This document shows, one piece after another, positions 15,424 through 23,998 of a stretch of 47,029 nucleotides of DNA; the first letter of the stretch is position 1, and every line of letters starts with the position of its first letter. Source of the DNA: Verrucomicrobiia bacterium (GTDB lineage Bacteria; Verrucomicrobiota; Verrucomicrobiia; Limisphaerales; DSYF01); assembly GCA_035765895.1 (NCBI GenBank), contig DASTWL010000095.1:1-47029 (forward strand), in the 5' to 3' direction. A program made the translations under genes and the position numbers. The notes below the pieces were generated by a model. It searched no databases. It was not told the origin of the DNA and saw only the letters and a program-made list of their open reading frames with translations.

Positions 15424-17982
15424 TCAAGGCAAGACCAATCGGTCAATCACCACGCCCGGATCCACGGCACGAATTTTCAAGGTGTGCCGGCCGGCCACCA
15501 GCGCAGGCAACGGCACCTTCGCACGCACGTAATTGTCCTGCACCGCTTCGCTGCGCACGCGCCCGTTTTCGTTTTCGGCACCGCTGGACCCCGGCACCTC
15601 AATCATCGCCGGCGCGGCGCCATCCACAGACACGGCCACCCGCAGCTTCATGCCGGGGCACAGACGAAAGGTGGGCAGAAAGTCCACCCAAGCTTCGGCG
15701 TCGCCCGTTTTGCCGTCGAAATCAAATTCAAGGGCCGGCGCGGCGGCGTCATCCTCCGGCCAGGACGCGGCCAGGTTCGCGGGCTGCAACGCCATGGCCC
15801 TTCCCGATGGACCAAGACCTTCGACGGCGGACCAGCGGGCCGGACCCGTCGCGATTTGACGGTCAGCGGTGGCCGCATCACGCCAGTGCATGCCGGCAGC
15901 CGGCGAGTTTCCCTTGGCCACGGCATTGGTCGGCGAAGCGGATTTTTCACCCCAGGGCCAGCGCACCTGGCTGTTCCACGCCATCAGGTTTTTCCCGGTG
16001 ACGAGGCCGGGCATGATGTAATTCCACTTTCCGCCGGCCAGGTTCGTGTTGTAGTTCCGAACCTGCCGTTCCAGGTCGCCGCGCAGCCGGTTGATTTGTT
16101 CCGCGTTGGCCGAAACATTTTCGCCGCGCTGGACATGCCGGTCGGCCAGGAAAATCTGCCCCGTCTCGCCAAGCACCTGGACGGAAAAACCAACCAGTTC
16201 GGTGAAAGCATCACGCGCCTCGTGGGGCATGGCATCCGCCAGCACCCGTTCGCGGTCGAGCATTTTTTGATAATCGTCCGCCAGTTGCTTCGCCTCCTCC
16301 GGGGTGAGCGACAGCGCCCACTCTCGTTCCATCAGCTCCGGTTTGCGGATGGTGCCCAGCCGGTAAAATTCCATCAACAATTCGGCCATCGGCGCCGCGA
16401 ATTTTTCCCCGAAATTCGCGACGGCAAAGCCGGTCAGAAACCGGCGTTGCATTCCGAGTGGAAGGCCGTCCGGATGCCACGCCAGGCGCGAGAAATAGTC
16501 GATGCCGATTTCCATCGGCTTGAGGTCGCCCACATTGATCACCCAAATGGTGCGGGCGTCGTTTTCCCAAGCCTTGTGCAACTCCTCCCACATGAGAGCA
16601 GGCGCCGTGGTGTTGATCCATGTGTAGGAATGTGGACCGCCATAGTAGGACAGGTGCCAGTAAACCCCCGCCCCACCCAATCGCCTCCGCTCGGCGGACG
16701 AGCTGAGGCGGCGGAGGTAGCCAAAATTGTCGTCCCCCCACACGAGTGTGACATCATCGGGCACCGGCAAACCCGCATCATAAATCGGCAGCACTTCCTT
16801 GTAGGGGACGAAGCACTGGGCCACGGGCCCCCATTTCCGGGTCACATACCGGTCCAACAATTCGCGTTGGTCACGAAAAACCTCGCTCATCAGTTTGATT
16901 CGGCCCGGCAGGTCGTTCGGCGGCCGCTCCATGCCAGCATCGTGAATGCCCCGAATTCCGATGGTCCAGACGGCCTCTTCGCTGCCGCGGGCCTTCACGT
17001 TGTCCTCCCAGTAGGAATGAATGGCATCGCGATTGAGACTGTAATTCCAAAGGCCGCGCGCCTTTTCATTCCAATGAACGTTGTTGCAGAGCATTGGCTC
17101 GCAATGGGACGAGCCGGCCACAATTCCGAACTGGTCCGCCAGCGCAACGTTTTCGGGAACGGAACCGAACTCGGTGCTGCAGGCGTGCATGGCCGGCCAC
17201 AGATAATTCAGCCGCAGGCGCAACATCAGTTCAAAGACTCGTGCGTAGGTCTTCGGACCAATGTTTTTGAATTCCGGATCAAAGGTCTTTGACGCCCACG
17301 GAAACAGGCCCCAGTCCTCGTCATTGATGAAGAAGCCACGATATTTGACATCCGGCGCATCCATTTGCGGCGTCGGAACGCGGATCGCCAGGGCCTCGCG
17401 GTGCCGCGGCGGAACGTCCGCCCACCAATACCAGGGTGAAACGCCGATCACTTCAGAAAGGTGCATCAATCCGTAGGCGGTGCCGCGCCGGTCGCTGCCA
17501 ACAATCACCAGGGCGCGCGCCACGCCCGGAAACGGCTGCTCCACCATTTCCATGCGCGTGGCTTCCCACCGGCCGCGAAGGGTGTCGAGGTCTTTCAGCT
17601 TCCCGTCGGCAACCAGCGTTTGGATCAACGGACTTTGGCCCAACGTTCCGGCGATGACCAATTGCGGCGCCGCGGCCGGGGTGTTGGTTACGACGGGACG
17701 TTGCCCGGACACGCGCTGGACATCATCCGCCAACAGGTTGGCCGCCAAATGCACGACCGGCTCGTCCTGATCTGCCACCACCAATGCCGCCCGGACCTTG
17801 CCGGCCACCAACGTGATGCCATCAGCGCCATCCAAAGGCTTGTCCAATATTTCGCAATTCAGAGCCGCCGCCGCCAGAAGCGGAAGTCCGGCGATGATTC
17901 CAAACGCCAGCGCGCGTCGCTCCACCAGCAATCGCGAGGCGGGGCGAAATGCATTTGCATTTCTCAACGTTGGGTCACGCAT
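15424..17982 (-). CDS. Glycoside hydrolase family 115 (alpha-glucuronidase)
   Basis: About 852 aa with an N-terminal export signal (RRALAFGIIAGLPLLAAAAL). GH115 enzymes remove (4-O-methyl)-D-glucuronic acid from xylan side chains and related glycans. Family blocks seen include YRGFFINDEDWGLFPWA, LNYLWPAMHA, GIRGIHDAGMERP, VWGDDNFGYLRRLS, GVYWHLSYYGGPHSYTWIN and YIMPGLVTGKNLMAWNSQVR. A C-terminal beta-sandwich (about the last 180 residues) fits the family's extra domain. It is last of the co-directional glycan/peptide block. Start: ATG 17982 is used; an in-frame start 27 bp upstream is possible, and neither has a clear ribosome binding site. Confidence 0.92.
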   Translation of the reverse strand: MRDPTLRNANAFRPASRLLVERRALAFGIIAGLPLLAAAALNCEILDKPLDGADGITLVAGKVRAALVVADQDEPVVHLAANLLADDVQRVSGQRPVVTNTPAAAPQLVIAGTLGQSPLIQTLVADGKLKDLDTLRGRWEATRMEMVEQPFPGVARALVIVGSDRRGTAYGLMHLSEVIGVSPWYWWADVPPRHREALAIRVPTPQMDAPDVKYRGFFINDEDWGLFPWASKTFDPEFKNIGPKTYARVFELMLRLRLNYLWPAMHACSTEFGSVPENVALADQFGIVAGSSHCEPMLCNNVHWNEKARGLWNYSLNRDAIHSYWEDNVKARGSEEAVWTIGIRGIHDAGMERPPNDLPGRIKLMSEVFRDQRELLDRYVTRKWGPVAQCFVPYKEVLPIYDAGLPVPDDVTLVWGDDNFGYLRRLSSSAERRRLGGAGVYWHLSYYGGPHSYTWINTTAPALMWEELHKAWENDARTIWVINVGDLKPMEIGIDYFSRLAWHPDGLPLGMQRRFLTGFAVANFGEKFAAPMAELLMEFYRLGTIRKPELMEREWALSLTPEEAKQLADDYQKMLDRERVLADAMPHEARDAFTELVGFSVQVLGETGQIFLADRHVQRGENVSANAEQINRLRGDLERQVRNYNTNLAGGKWNYIMPGLVTGKNLMAWNSQVRWPWGEKSASPTNAVAKGNSPAAGMHWRDAATADRQIATGPARWSAVEGLGPSGRAMALQPANLAASWPEDDAAAPALEFDFDGKTGDAEAWVDFLPTFRLCPGMKLRVAVSVDGAAPAMIEVPGSSGAENENGRVRSEAVQDNYVRAKVPLPALVAGRHTLKIRAVDPGVVIDRLVLP

Positions 17983-18109
17983 GGTGGTCGTGTCTATGCG
18001 GTTGGCCACATCAGTTCACAACCACGCTGAAATTTCAAGCCCGGTGCTGGTTTCGCGTTCGCCCGGGCCAAACAACCGCGACGACGATTGGGCCGCACCA
18101 AAAGAAGGG

Positions 18110-18133
18110 AAGGGCCGGATGACTCCGGCCCTT
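18110..18133 (-). terminator. Hairpin terminator candidate (minus strand)
   Basis: A perfect 10-bp stem, AAGGGCCGGA with a four-base loop and TCCGGCCCTT. On the minus strand it is followed by CCCTTCTTTTGG, a moderate T-rich tail. It lies 30 bp past the stop of the gene remnant at 18163, so it probably ended that gene's transcript and may now end the GH127/GH146 transcript. Confidence 0.5.
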
Positions 18134-18162
18134 CCGGCGTGACTTGCCCACCCCTTCCCCGA

Positions 18163-18291
18163 CTATTGCGATTGAACGCGGAAGAATTGGTTGCCGATTG
18201 GATTGGTGATCAGCAATGGCGAGGTCGCAACGTTTGTCGTCCACGGCCCGAGAATGTTCGTGGTCTTCAGCACGGTGGATGCGCTACCGCT
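18163..18291 (-). pseudogene. Remnant: C-terminal FYRV-type module of a lost secreted protein
   Basis: Forty-two codons before a TAG stop read GSASTVLKTTNILGPWTTNV...NPIGNQFFRVQSQ. The W-T...N-P-x-x-x-Q-F-F-R-V pattern matches the C-terminal modules of other secreted proteins in this window. An in-frame TGA stands immediately upstream, there is no start codon, and nothing upstream belongs to it before the GH146-like gene ends at 18386. This looks like the tail of a deleted gene. Confidence 0.55.
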
Positions 18292-18385
18292 TCAAGGGAT
18301 GGAATTGGATTTCCCCTCCGGCAAGTCAGCCAGCGGGGAGCAAGTCCAGGGACGTTCGGCATCCAGTGCACCGCAACCCAACCCG

Positions 18386-20842
18386 TCAACGGTCGCTGTC
18401 CGCCCGAATCATCCGCACGCCGAAGACGGCGGCAATTTCGCTTCCGTTCGTGGATTGGAATCGGATCGTAACCTTCGACTTGTCCTTCACCACGTCGGCC
18501 GGGATCGCGTATTTGACGTCGAAGAAACGCGGGGTGCCGTCCTTGGCGACGACCTGCTCGCCAATTTTTTGTCCATCCGCCAGAATGTCGAACGTGCGTT
18601 TGCGCCACTCGTCGCTGTAATAGGTCACCACCACGGCCATCGGATGCGCCGGATCCACCGGCACATCGAAGGAAAACCAGTTGCGTCCGCGCCGCGCCGC
18701 GCGGCCCATGATGCGGTCCGGCTCCGACTCCTCCCCTTGTTGATTAAAGTCGCGCTCGGACTGCATCTCGCCCGGCTGCACAAAGGCCACCGTGGCCAGT
18801 TCCAGCTTGTGTTGCCGCTCGCGTTCCGCCGCAATCTCGGCCGCCCGTTTCTCCCATTCCGGAGGCGTGAACAAATCCCAATACACCGCGTAGGTGCGCT
18901 CGTGCAGCCGGTAGAATGGAATCAAATCCACGTCGCGCTCCCGCCCAACGCCGGCGGTCCGGAAATCGCCGGGCTTGCCCGGGATGGGCTTGATCCAGTC
19001 GGACAGATTCGGGTCGCCCGTGACCAGCACGGGCACCACCGACAGGTCATCCCGCCGCGCGCCGCGCCAGTTTTGCGGCCCCAAATCGCCCGCCAGCACC
19101 AGCGGACCCCACATCAGCGCGACCCGGCGCGGATTGTCCGGCACCGGCTCGGCGTGCAGGTGCTTGGGCAGCTTGAGCGTGACCACATCGCCATCGCGCC
19201 AGCGCCGCGTCAGTTCCACGTAATGATCCGGCGCCGGCAGCGCATCTACATCCTGACCATTGATGGCCACCTTGAACCCGTCGCCTGCCCAGCCTGGCCG
19301 CCGCAACGCCAGCGTGAAGTGTTTCGCCGATTTCAGGTGCAACTTCACCGAGACGCTTTCGCCTTCGGGAAAATCCGTCTGCACTTCCAGCTGCGCCTTC
19401 ATCGCCTGCCAGTCCGCGGTCGAAGGCGTGTAGAAATTGACCCAGAGTTTGTCCCGGCATTCGTAATAGATGCCGTCACCGTGCAACGCGTGACTTTCCA
19501 TGCCGGTGCCGACGCAGCAGGTGAAGCTTTCAAACATGTCCTGATACTCATGCGTCACGCCGCGCCCCACGGGAACCATGTAGCAGGTCTGTCCGTTCGC
19601 CGGGTCAATCGAGGCGAGAATGTGATTGAACAACGCGCGCTCCTCGAAATCCGCGTATTTGACGTCCGGCTCCAGCGCGAACAGGGTCCGCGTCATTTTG
19701 AGCATGTTATAAACGTTGCAGGTTTCGGCGGTGCGGCCATCCACGCGGTCGTTCAGCTTGTCCGGTTCGCCGAAATACTCGTCCTTGCCATGGCCGCCCG
19801 TCGCGAAGCTGTGATGATCAACCACCTGATCCCAGAAGTATTTCGCCGCCGCACCGTTCGTGGCGTTGCCCGTGTAAATGTAATACACCAAATCGCCGAG
19901 CAGCTTCGGCACCTGCGTGTTGCCATGTTTGCCCGCAAGGATGTCCCGGTGCTGCGCGAGCGGATCGACAATCGCGTGGTGCTCAAAATACTGGAATGCC
20001 TTCCGCCAGCGCGGATCGCCGGTGTCCGCGTATAGGTCGGCCATGATCTCGTTCATGCCGCCGAATTCGGTGTTGAGCATCTTTTGAATCTGCGCCTCGC
20101 TGAGCTGCGACAGGATGCCGTCGGCCCACCCGGCGAACTTGACTTCCACATCGAGCGCGGTGCGGTTGCCCGTCAGGCGATACGCGTCGCGCAAACCGGC
20201 GTAGAGCTTGTGCTCCACATACCACGGCGACCACATCCCGTTCAGGTCGAAGCCGCCGGATTGAATCACGCCTTTGGCCAGATCCTCGAAGCGCTGTTTG
20301 CCGTCCACCAGCGTCACCTTGCCGTCCTTCCGAACGTCGGCGAGCAGGCCGCCAATATAGCCGTCTCCCTGGGCGTCTTGAATCTCCTTCAACTCGCGCA
20401 CCATGTAATCGGCGCGCTCTTTGAACCGCGCGTCGCCAGTGGCCGCATACATGTAGCTCACTGCGGACAGATAATGACCCGCGATGTGTCCGGTCAGCTG
20501 CCGGCCGGCACCATCCCAGCCGCCGTAACCCGCTTTCGCCTTGGGCTTCAATCCCGCCCGCTCGCGCAGATGATACAGCATCCGGTCGGGCTCCAGCTCC
20601 AGCAGGTATTTCGCGTCCAGCTCCTGCGCGTGTTTCAGCGGTCCGCCCGTCAAACGCACGGCCGAAAGCGGCAATGGACAGGCGCGGTAAGGAACGGCGT
20701 TGGTGATGACCTGGCTCGGCAGCGGTTTCAGGCCGCAGTTCGCCGGGTCACCCCCGGAGGTTGAACGACAGCCCGACAGAACGAGCAGCGGCGCCGCGGT
20801 CAGCGCGGCAATAAATCCAGCAGCAAAGCATTTTGATGACAT
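18386..20842 (-). CDS. Beta-L-arabinofuranosidase, PF07944 (GH146-like) lipoprotein
   Basis: The 818-aa protein carries a lipoprotein signal (LSGC, Cys25), so it is probably membrane-anchored. The (alpha/alpha)6 barrel contains the zinc/cysteine catalytic site of this clan: Glu373 and Cys375 in AETCNVYNMLK, and Cys442-Cys443 in TCCVGTGMESH. In Bifidobacterium HypBA1 (GH127) the equivalent Glu338, Cys340, Cys417 and Cys418 bind zinc, and Cys417 is the nucleophile. The NVYNML and CCVGTGME wording resembles GH146 more than GH127. Known substrates are beta-L-arabinofuranosides of pectin side chains and plant glycoproteins. Its start is 36 bp from the end of the next PF07944 gene, so the two are probably co-transcribed. 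Confidence 0.9.
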   Translation of the reverse strand: MSSKCFAAGFIAALTAAPLLVLSGCRSTSGGDPANCGLKPLPSQVITNAVPYRACPLPLSAVRLTGGPLKHAQELDAKYLLELEPDRMLYHLRERAGLKPKAKAGYGGWDGAGRQLTGHIAGHYLSAVSYMYAATGDARFKERADYMVRELKEIQDAQGDGYIGGLLADVRKDGKVTLVDGKQRFEDLAKGVIQSGGFDLNGMWSPWYVEHKLYAGLRDAYRLTGNRTALDVEVKFAGWADGILSQLSEAQIQKMLNTEFGGMNEIMADLYADTGDPRWRKAFQYFEHHAIVDPLAQHRDILAGKHGNTQVPKLLGDLVYYIYTGNATNGAAAKYFWDQVVDHHSFATGGHGKDEYFGEPDKLNDRVDGRTAETCNVYNMLKMTRTLFALEPDVKYADFEERALFNHILASIDPANGQTCYMVPVGRGVTHEYQDMFESFTCCVGTGMESHALHGDGIYYECRDKLWVNFYTPSTADWQAMKAQLEVQTDFPEGESVSVKLHLKSAKHFTLALRRPGWAGDGFKVAINGQDVDALPAPDHYVELTRRWRDGDVVTLKLPKHLHAEPVPDNPRRVALMWGPLVLAGDLGPQNWRGARRDDLSVVPVLVTGDPNLSDWIKPIPGKPGDFRTAGVGRERDVDLIPFYRLHERTYAVYWDLFTPPEWEKRAAEIAAERERQHKLELATVAFVQPGEMQSERDFNQQGEESEPDRIMGRAARRGRNWFSFDVPVDPAHPMAVVVTYYSDEWRKRTFDILADGQKIGEQVVAKDGTPRFFDVKYAIPADVVKDKSKVTIRFQSTNGSEIAAVFGVRMIRADSDR

Positions 20843-20878
20843 GGTCGGTGCAGAATGATTCGTCGTCCCAAGTTTATC

Positions 20879-23701
20879 CTACTTGCCGTTCAGCATCCAG
20901 ACCATGGATTCTGGCCCGTTCGCGTTCCGGCGATTGCGCCGCCGCGGTTGCGGCTCGCTGTTCCCCGTGCTGGATGACGCGTCGGAAACGGTGGCTCCCG
21001 GCGCGTAATTCACCTTGGGCTCGTCCGCCGCATCCGTCGCCACCTGGCCGAGGCGGTTCAGCCGTGCGAAGTTCGGAATCGCGGTCATCGGCTTGCCGTT
21101 GGCCCATTTTCCTTCCAGCACCATTACGCCGTCAAGCAGGTTGCCACGCCATTCGACCTTGAGCGGGTCGGCGCTCAACGGCTGGGAAAGGTCCGATTGG
21201 TCGGCGCGTTCGACGCTGTAGATCAGCGGACCGTAACGCAGCGCCACGCGGCCCTCATCCGCATTGACGTGCTGGTCCGCCGTGATGCGCTGCGGCCGCA
21301 GCGGCAGTTCCAGTTCGATGCGGTCGCCGGCCTTCCATTCGCGCGTCACCACCGCATAGCCCTTTTCCATTTTCGGAGTGTAGGATTTTCCGTTCACCGC
21401 AAATGACGTGTAGCCGCTGACCGCCGGGGTTTCGGTGTAGAGTTCGCTCGTGCTGCGATCCGGAATGCGCACATAAACCGAGAATTTGCGCGACTGCTTG
21501 GGGTTCACGGTGATGGCGATCTTGCCGCTCCAGGGATAATCCGTGTCCTGCACCATCTCGACATCCGTGCCGGCGACGCGCTCGACGTTGATGCGGCTGC
21601 CAATGAAGAGATTCACATAGATGCCGTCATCGCTCTTCACATAGGTCCACGTGGGAATCATCAGCAAGGTCCGCGGAATGTTGCCCACGCAACAGGGGCA
21701 GACGTGCCACGGCGTCCGGCGACCATCAACGAGCGGATTGGTGTAGTTGAAATTCTTCCCGTCCAGATCCGTCGCGCCGAGCAGCGCGTTATACATCGTT
21801 TCCTCGTAAAGGTCGGCATACTTCGCGTCGTGATAGGCGAGGTTCAGTTTGTATTGGAAGAAAATCAGGCCGCAGCTTGAGCACGATTCGCAGTAGGCAT
21901 GATTCGGCAGCGAGTAATTCGGGCCAAAGCCTTCCGAGGTTTCGCCGCTGCCGATGCCGCCGGTGACGTAATATTTCTTGTTCACGATGTTGTCCCAAAG
22001 CGACATCACGGCGCTTTCGTAGTCGATGTCACCCGTTTCCGCGGCAATGTCCGCCATGCCGGAGTAGAAATAGGCCGCGCGCACCGCATGACCGACGGCT
22101 TCGTATTGTTTGATGGGCGGCAGATGGCTCTGGTCGTATTCCGAGCCGCCGCGCCGCGAATCGAGCAGGAACCGCGCGAGCTTGATGTAATTGTCGCCGC
22201 GGCCGTGGCCTTCGACGTCATTCACGAACCGGCCGAACCGCACCAGCGCCTGCTCCATTTCCTGATGGCCGTCAAACCACGCCTTCTTGCCCGGACCGAT
22301 GTTGGCCACCCAGCAATCCGCCAGCTTCTTGGCCGCATTGTAGAGGCGCAAGTCCGTGCCGTCGGTGAGCGTGTAATGATTGATGGCCGATTCGATGAAA
22401 TAGCCCGCGACGTAGCCTTCGTGGTCGCCGCGGTGTTCCGGCGACCAGCGTTCCGGCCAGCGCTGGCGGTCGGCCAGCGTGTAGGCCGTCTGCAAATAAC
22501 CGTCCGGTTCCTGCGCCCCGAGGATGATCGGAATCCAATCCTCCAGCGTCCGTTTCATCTTCGCCTGTGCCTTAAGGATGTCCGGATCGCCCTGCGGATC
22601 CACCATCAACGCAATGCACATGGACTCGACGGTTTGATGCACCCAGGCGTTGGCAAAGACGTAACCCTTGTGGTGTCCGTGCGGTTCGCCGCGCAGCGCC
22701 TTGCCCGCCTCGATGAAATTGTCAATGCCGCCCTGCCCTTCCGTGAGGTTCGTTGCGTTGATCTGGTCAATGCAGTGCGGAATCCAGTTCACAATCAGCG
22801 CCTTCGCCCGCGCCTGCCAGAGCGGGCTGTTGATGCTGTAATGCTTGGTGTAAACGACATTGAGCCGCTCCTTGGGTGGCGGCGGTTCGGCGCGCAGCTT
22901 CAACGTCGCACTGCCGCTCAAGTCCCCGTCCAGCGCGGTCAGCTTCAGCACGTAATCGCCCGGCTCCGAAACGGTGGCCGTGGTTTCCAGCGCGCCGGCG
23001 TCCGCAAAGTTCACTGCGCCCGGCCCGGACGTCTTCGACCACGTTGTCTTGATGTTTTCGCCCTTGAGCGATTTGACCGCGCCGGAGAGGTAGGTCTTGC
23101 CGCCGATGATCACGACGCGATCAATGCCCGCGTTCACCGACGGCGGAAAGCCCGGCGAATCGCCCGCGTCATAGACCTTCCACTCGAGAATGCCCGTCGA
23201 GAGCCGCCCGTCTGAAACGATTTCCAGCCGCAGTTTGGTCGTGTGCACCGGATCAAAGGTGGTCGTGTTGAACTGATTTCGCGCCACGCCCAGGCCGGCG
23301 GCGTTCGGCACCGGGACGAACTCGCTGCCGTTCCAATACAACAGCCGGCACGCCTTGGGCGCGCCCACACCCTGCCCGTCAATCCACCAGTAAACCTCCA
23401 TCCGGTTGGCGGAAATCGGCCGGTCCCAGTCGTATTGCACCCAGACCGTGTCAGTGTGAGGCCAGTTGCCGTAGGCTTCGTGTGGCGCGGCGAACGACCG
23501 CCGGGGCGTGTCTCCATCATTGAGCGCATTGAGCGTGGTGTCGCCGGAGCAATAGGAACTCGACGGAGTCGCCACCAGGGCCAGATTGACCGGCTTTCCG
23601 TTCTCCGCGCCCCGCGCCGTCAACGCGAACAGCGACAGACACGACACGAACAGAGCGAACGGCGAACACCGGAACAGCCGGGCAAAACAAAGATGACTCA
23701 T
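20879..23701 (-). CDS. Secreted beta-L-arabinofuranosidase, GH127-like, with lectin-type and Ig-like domains
   Basis: A 940-aa exported enzyme: signal peptide (1-32), discoidin/lectin-like domain (34-180), Ig/PKD-like domain (190-270), then a PF07944 catalytic barrel (280-880). Active-site residues by comparison with HypBA1 are Glu590 (SEGFGP, acid/base), Glu605 and Cys607 (YCESCSSCG), and Cys670-Cys671 (HVCPCCVGNIPR). HypBA1 releases beta-1,2-linked L-arabinofuranose from arabinans attached to hydroxyproline in extensin-type glycoproteins; the same or a pectic substrate is likely. The tail is basic and low-complexity (PQPRRRNRRNANG). ATG 23701 opens the signal peptide. Upstream lies a 297-bp gap with a large inverted repeat. 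Confidence 0.9.
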   Translation of the reverse strand: MSHLCFARLFRCSPFALFVSCLSLFALTARGAENGKPVNLALVATPSSSYCSGDTTLNALNDGDTPRRSFAAPHEAYGNWPHTDTVWVQYDWDRPISANRMEVYWWIDGQGVGAPKACRLLYWNGSEFVPVPNAAGLGVARNQFNTTTFDPVHTTKLRLEIVSDGRLSTGILEWKVYDAGDSPGFPPSVNAGIDRVVIIGGKTYLSGAVKSLKGENIKTTWSKTSGPGAVNFADAGALETTATVSEPGDYVLKLTALDGDLSGSATLKLRAEPPPPKERLNVVYTKHYSINSPLWQARAKALIVNWIPHCIDQINATNLTEGQGGIDNFIEAGKALRGEPHGHHKGYVFANAWVHQTVESMCIALMVDPQGDPDILKAQAKMKRTLEDWIPIILGAQEPDGYLQTAYTLADRQRWPERWSPEHRGDHEGYVAGYFIESAINHYTLTDGTDLRLYNAAKKLADCWVANIGPGKKAWFDGHQEMEQALVRFGRFVNDVEGHGRGDNYIKLARFLLDSRRGGSEYDQSHLPPIKQYEAVGHAVRAAYFYSGMADIAAETGDIDYESAVMSLWDNIVNKKYYVTGGIGSGETSEGFGPNYSLPNHAYCESCSSCGLIFFQYKLNLAYHDAKYADLYEETMYNALLGATDLDGKNFNYTNPLVDGRRTPWHVCPCCVGNIPRTLLMIPTWTYVKSDDGIYVNLFIGSRINVERVAGTDVEMVQDTDYPWSGKIAITVNPKQSRKFSVYVRIPDRSTSELYTETPAVSGYTSFAVNGKSYTPKMEKGYAVVTREWKAGDRIELELPLRPQRITADQHVNADEGRVALRYGPLIYSVERADQSDLSQPLSADPLKVEWRGNLLDGVMVLEGKWANGKPMTAIPNFARLNRLGQVATDAADEPKVNYAPGATVSDASSSTGNSEPQPRRRNRRNANGPESMVWMLNGK

Positions 23702-23805
23702 AAGCGTTGTATGGTGTATGCGGAAACCCGCCAAAAATACAGAAGATTAACCGCCAGCCCATATTCGAAATGCACCCGGGGCTGTCAGCAATCATCACGG
23801 AAAGA

Positions 23806-23992
23806 GGGAAAGCCTCACGCGAAGAACGCGAAGGACGCAACGTGCAGAAGCCGGAAAGCTTCTATGGACTGCGGCGAGAAGCAAAACGCCGCGCCGCTGT
23901 GAACACCACGCCCGCGGCAAAAAATCCCGCAACGCCATCTTCCCATCTTGAACCTTTGCGTCCTTCGCGATCGCGGCGTGAGGCTTCTTCCC
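23806..23992. repeat. MITE-like inverted repeat in a gene gap
   Basis: A left arm (23806-23840) reading GGGAAAGCCTCACGCGAAGA... and a right arm (23955-23992) are inverted copies over about 35 bp with a few mismatches (shared words AGCCTCACGC and GCGAAGGACGCAA). They enclose a 114-bp centre with no gene. It fills most of the space between the GH127-like gene and the metallopeptidase gene. Confidence 0.7.
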
Positions 23993-23998
23993 GGCATT

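Noticed and set aside
15208-17292. Long plus-strand open frame over GH115, beginning inside tRNA-Ala
   Set aside because: Antisense of a clear GH115 gene; Arg/His/Pro-rich with no recognisable fold.
18191-20035. 614-codon plus-strand open frame opposite the GH146-like gene
   Set aside because: Antisense shadow; the minus strand has a complete lipoprotein signal and active-site motifs.
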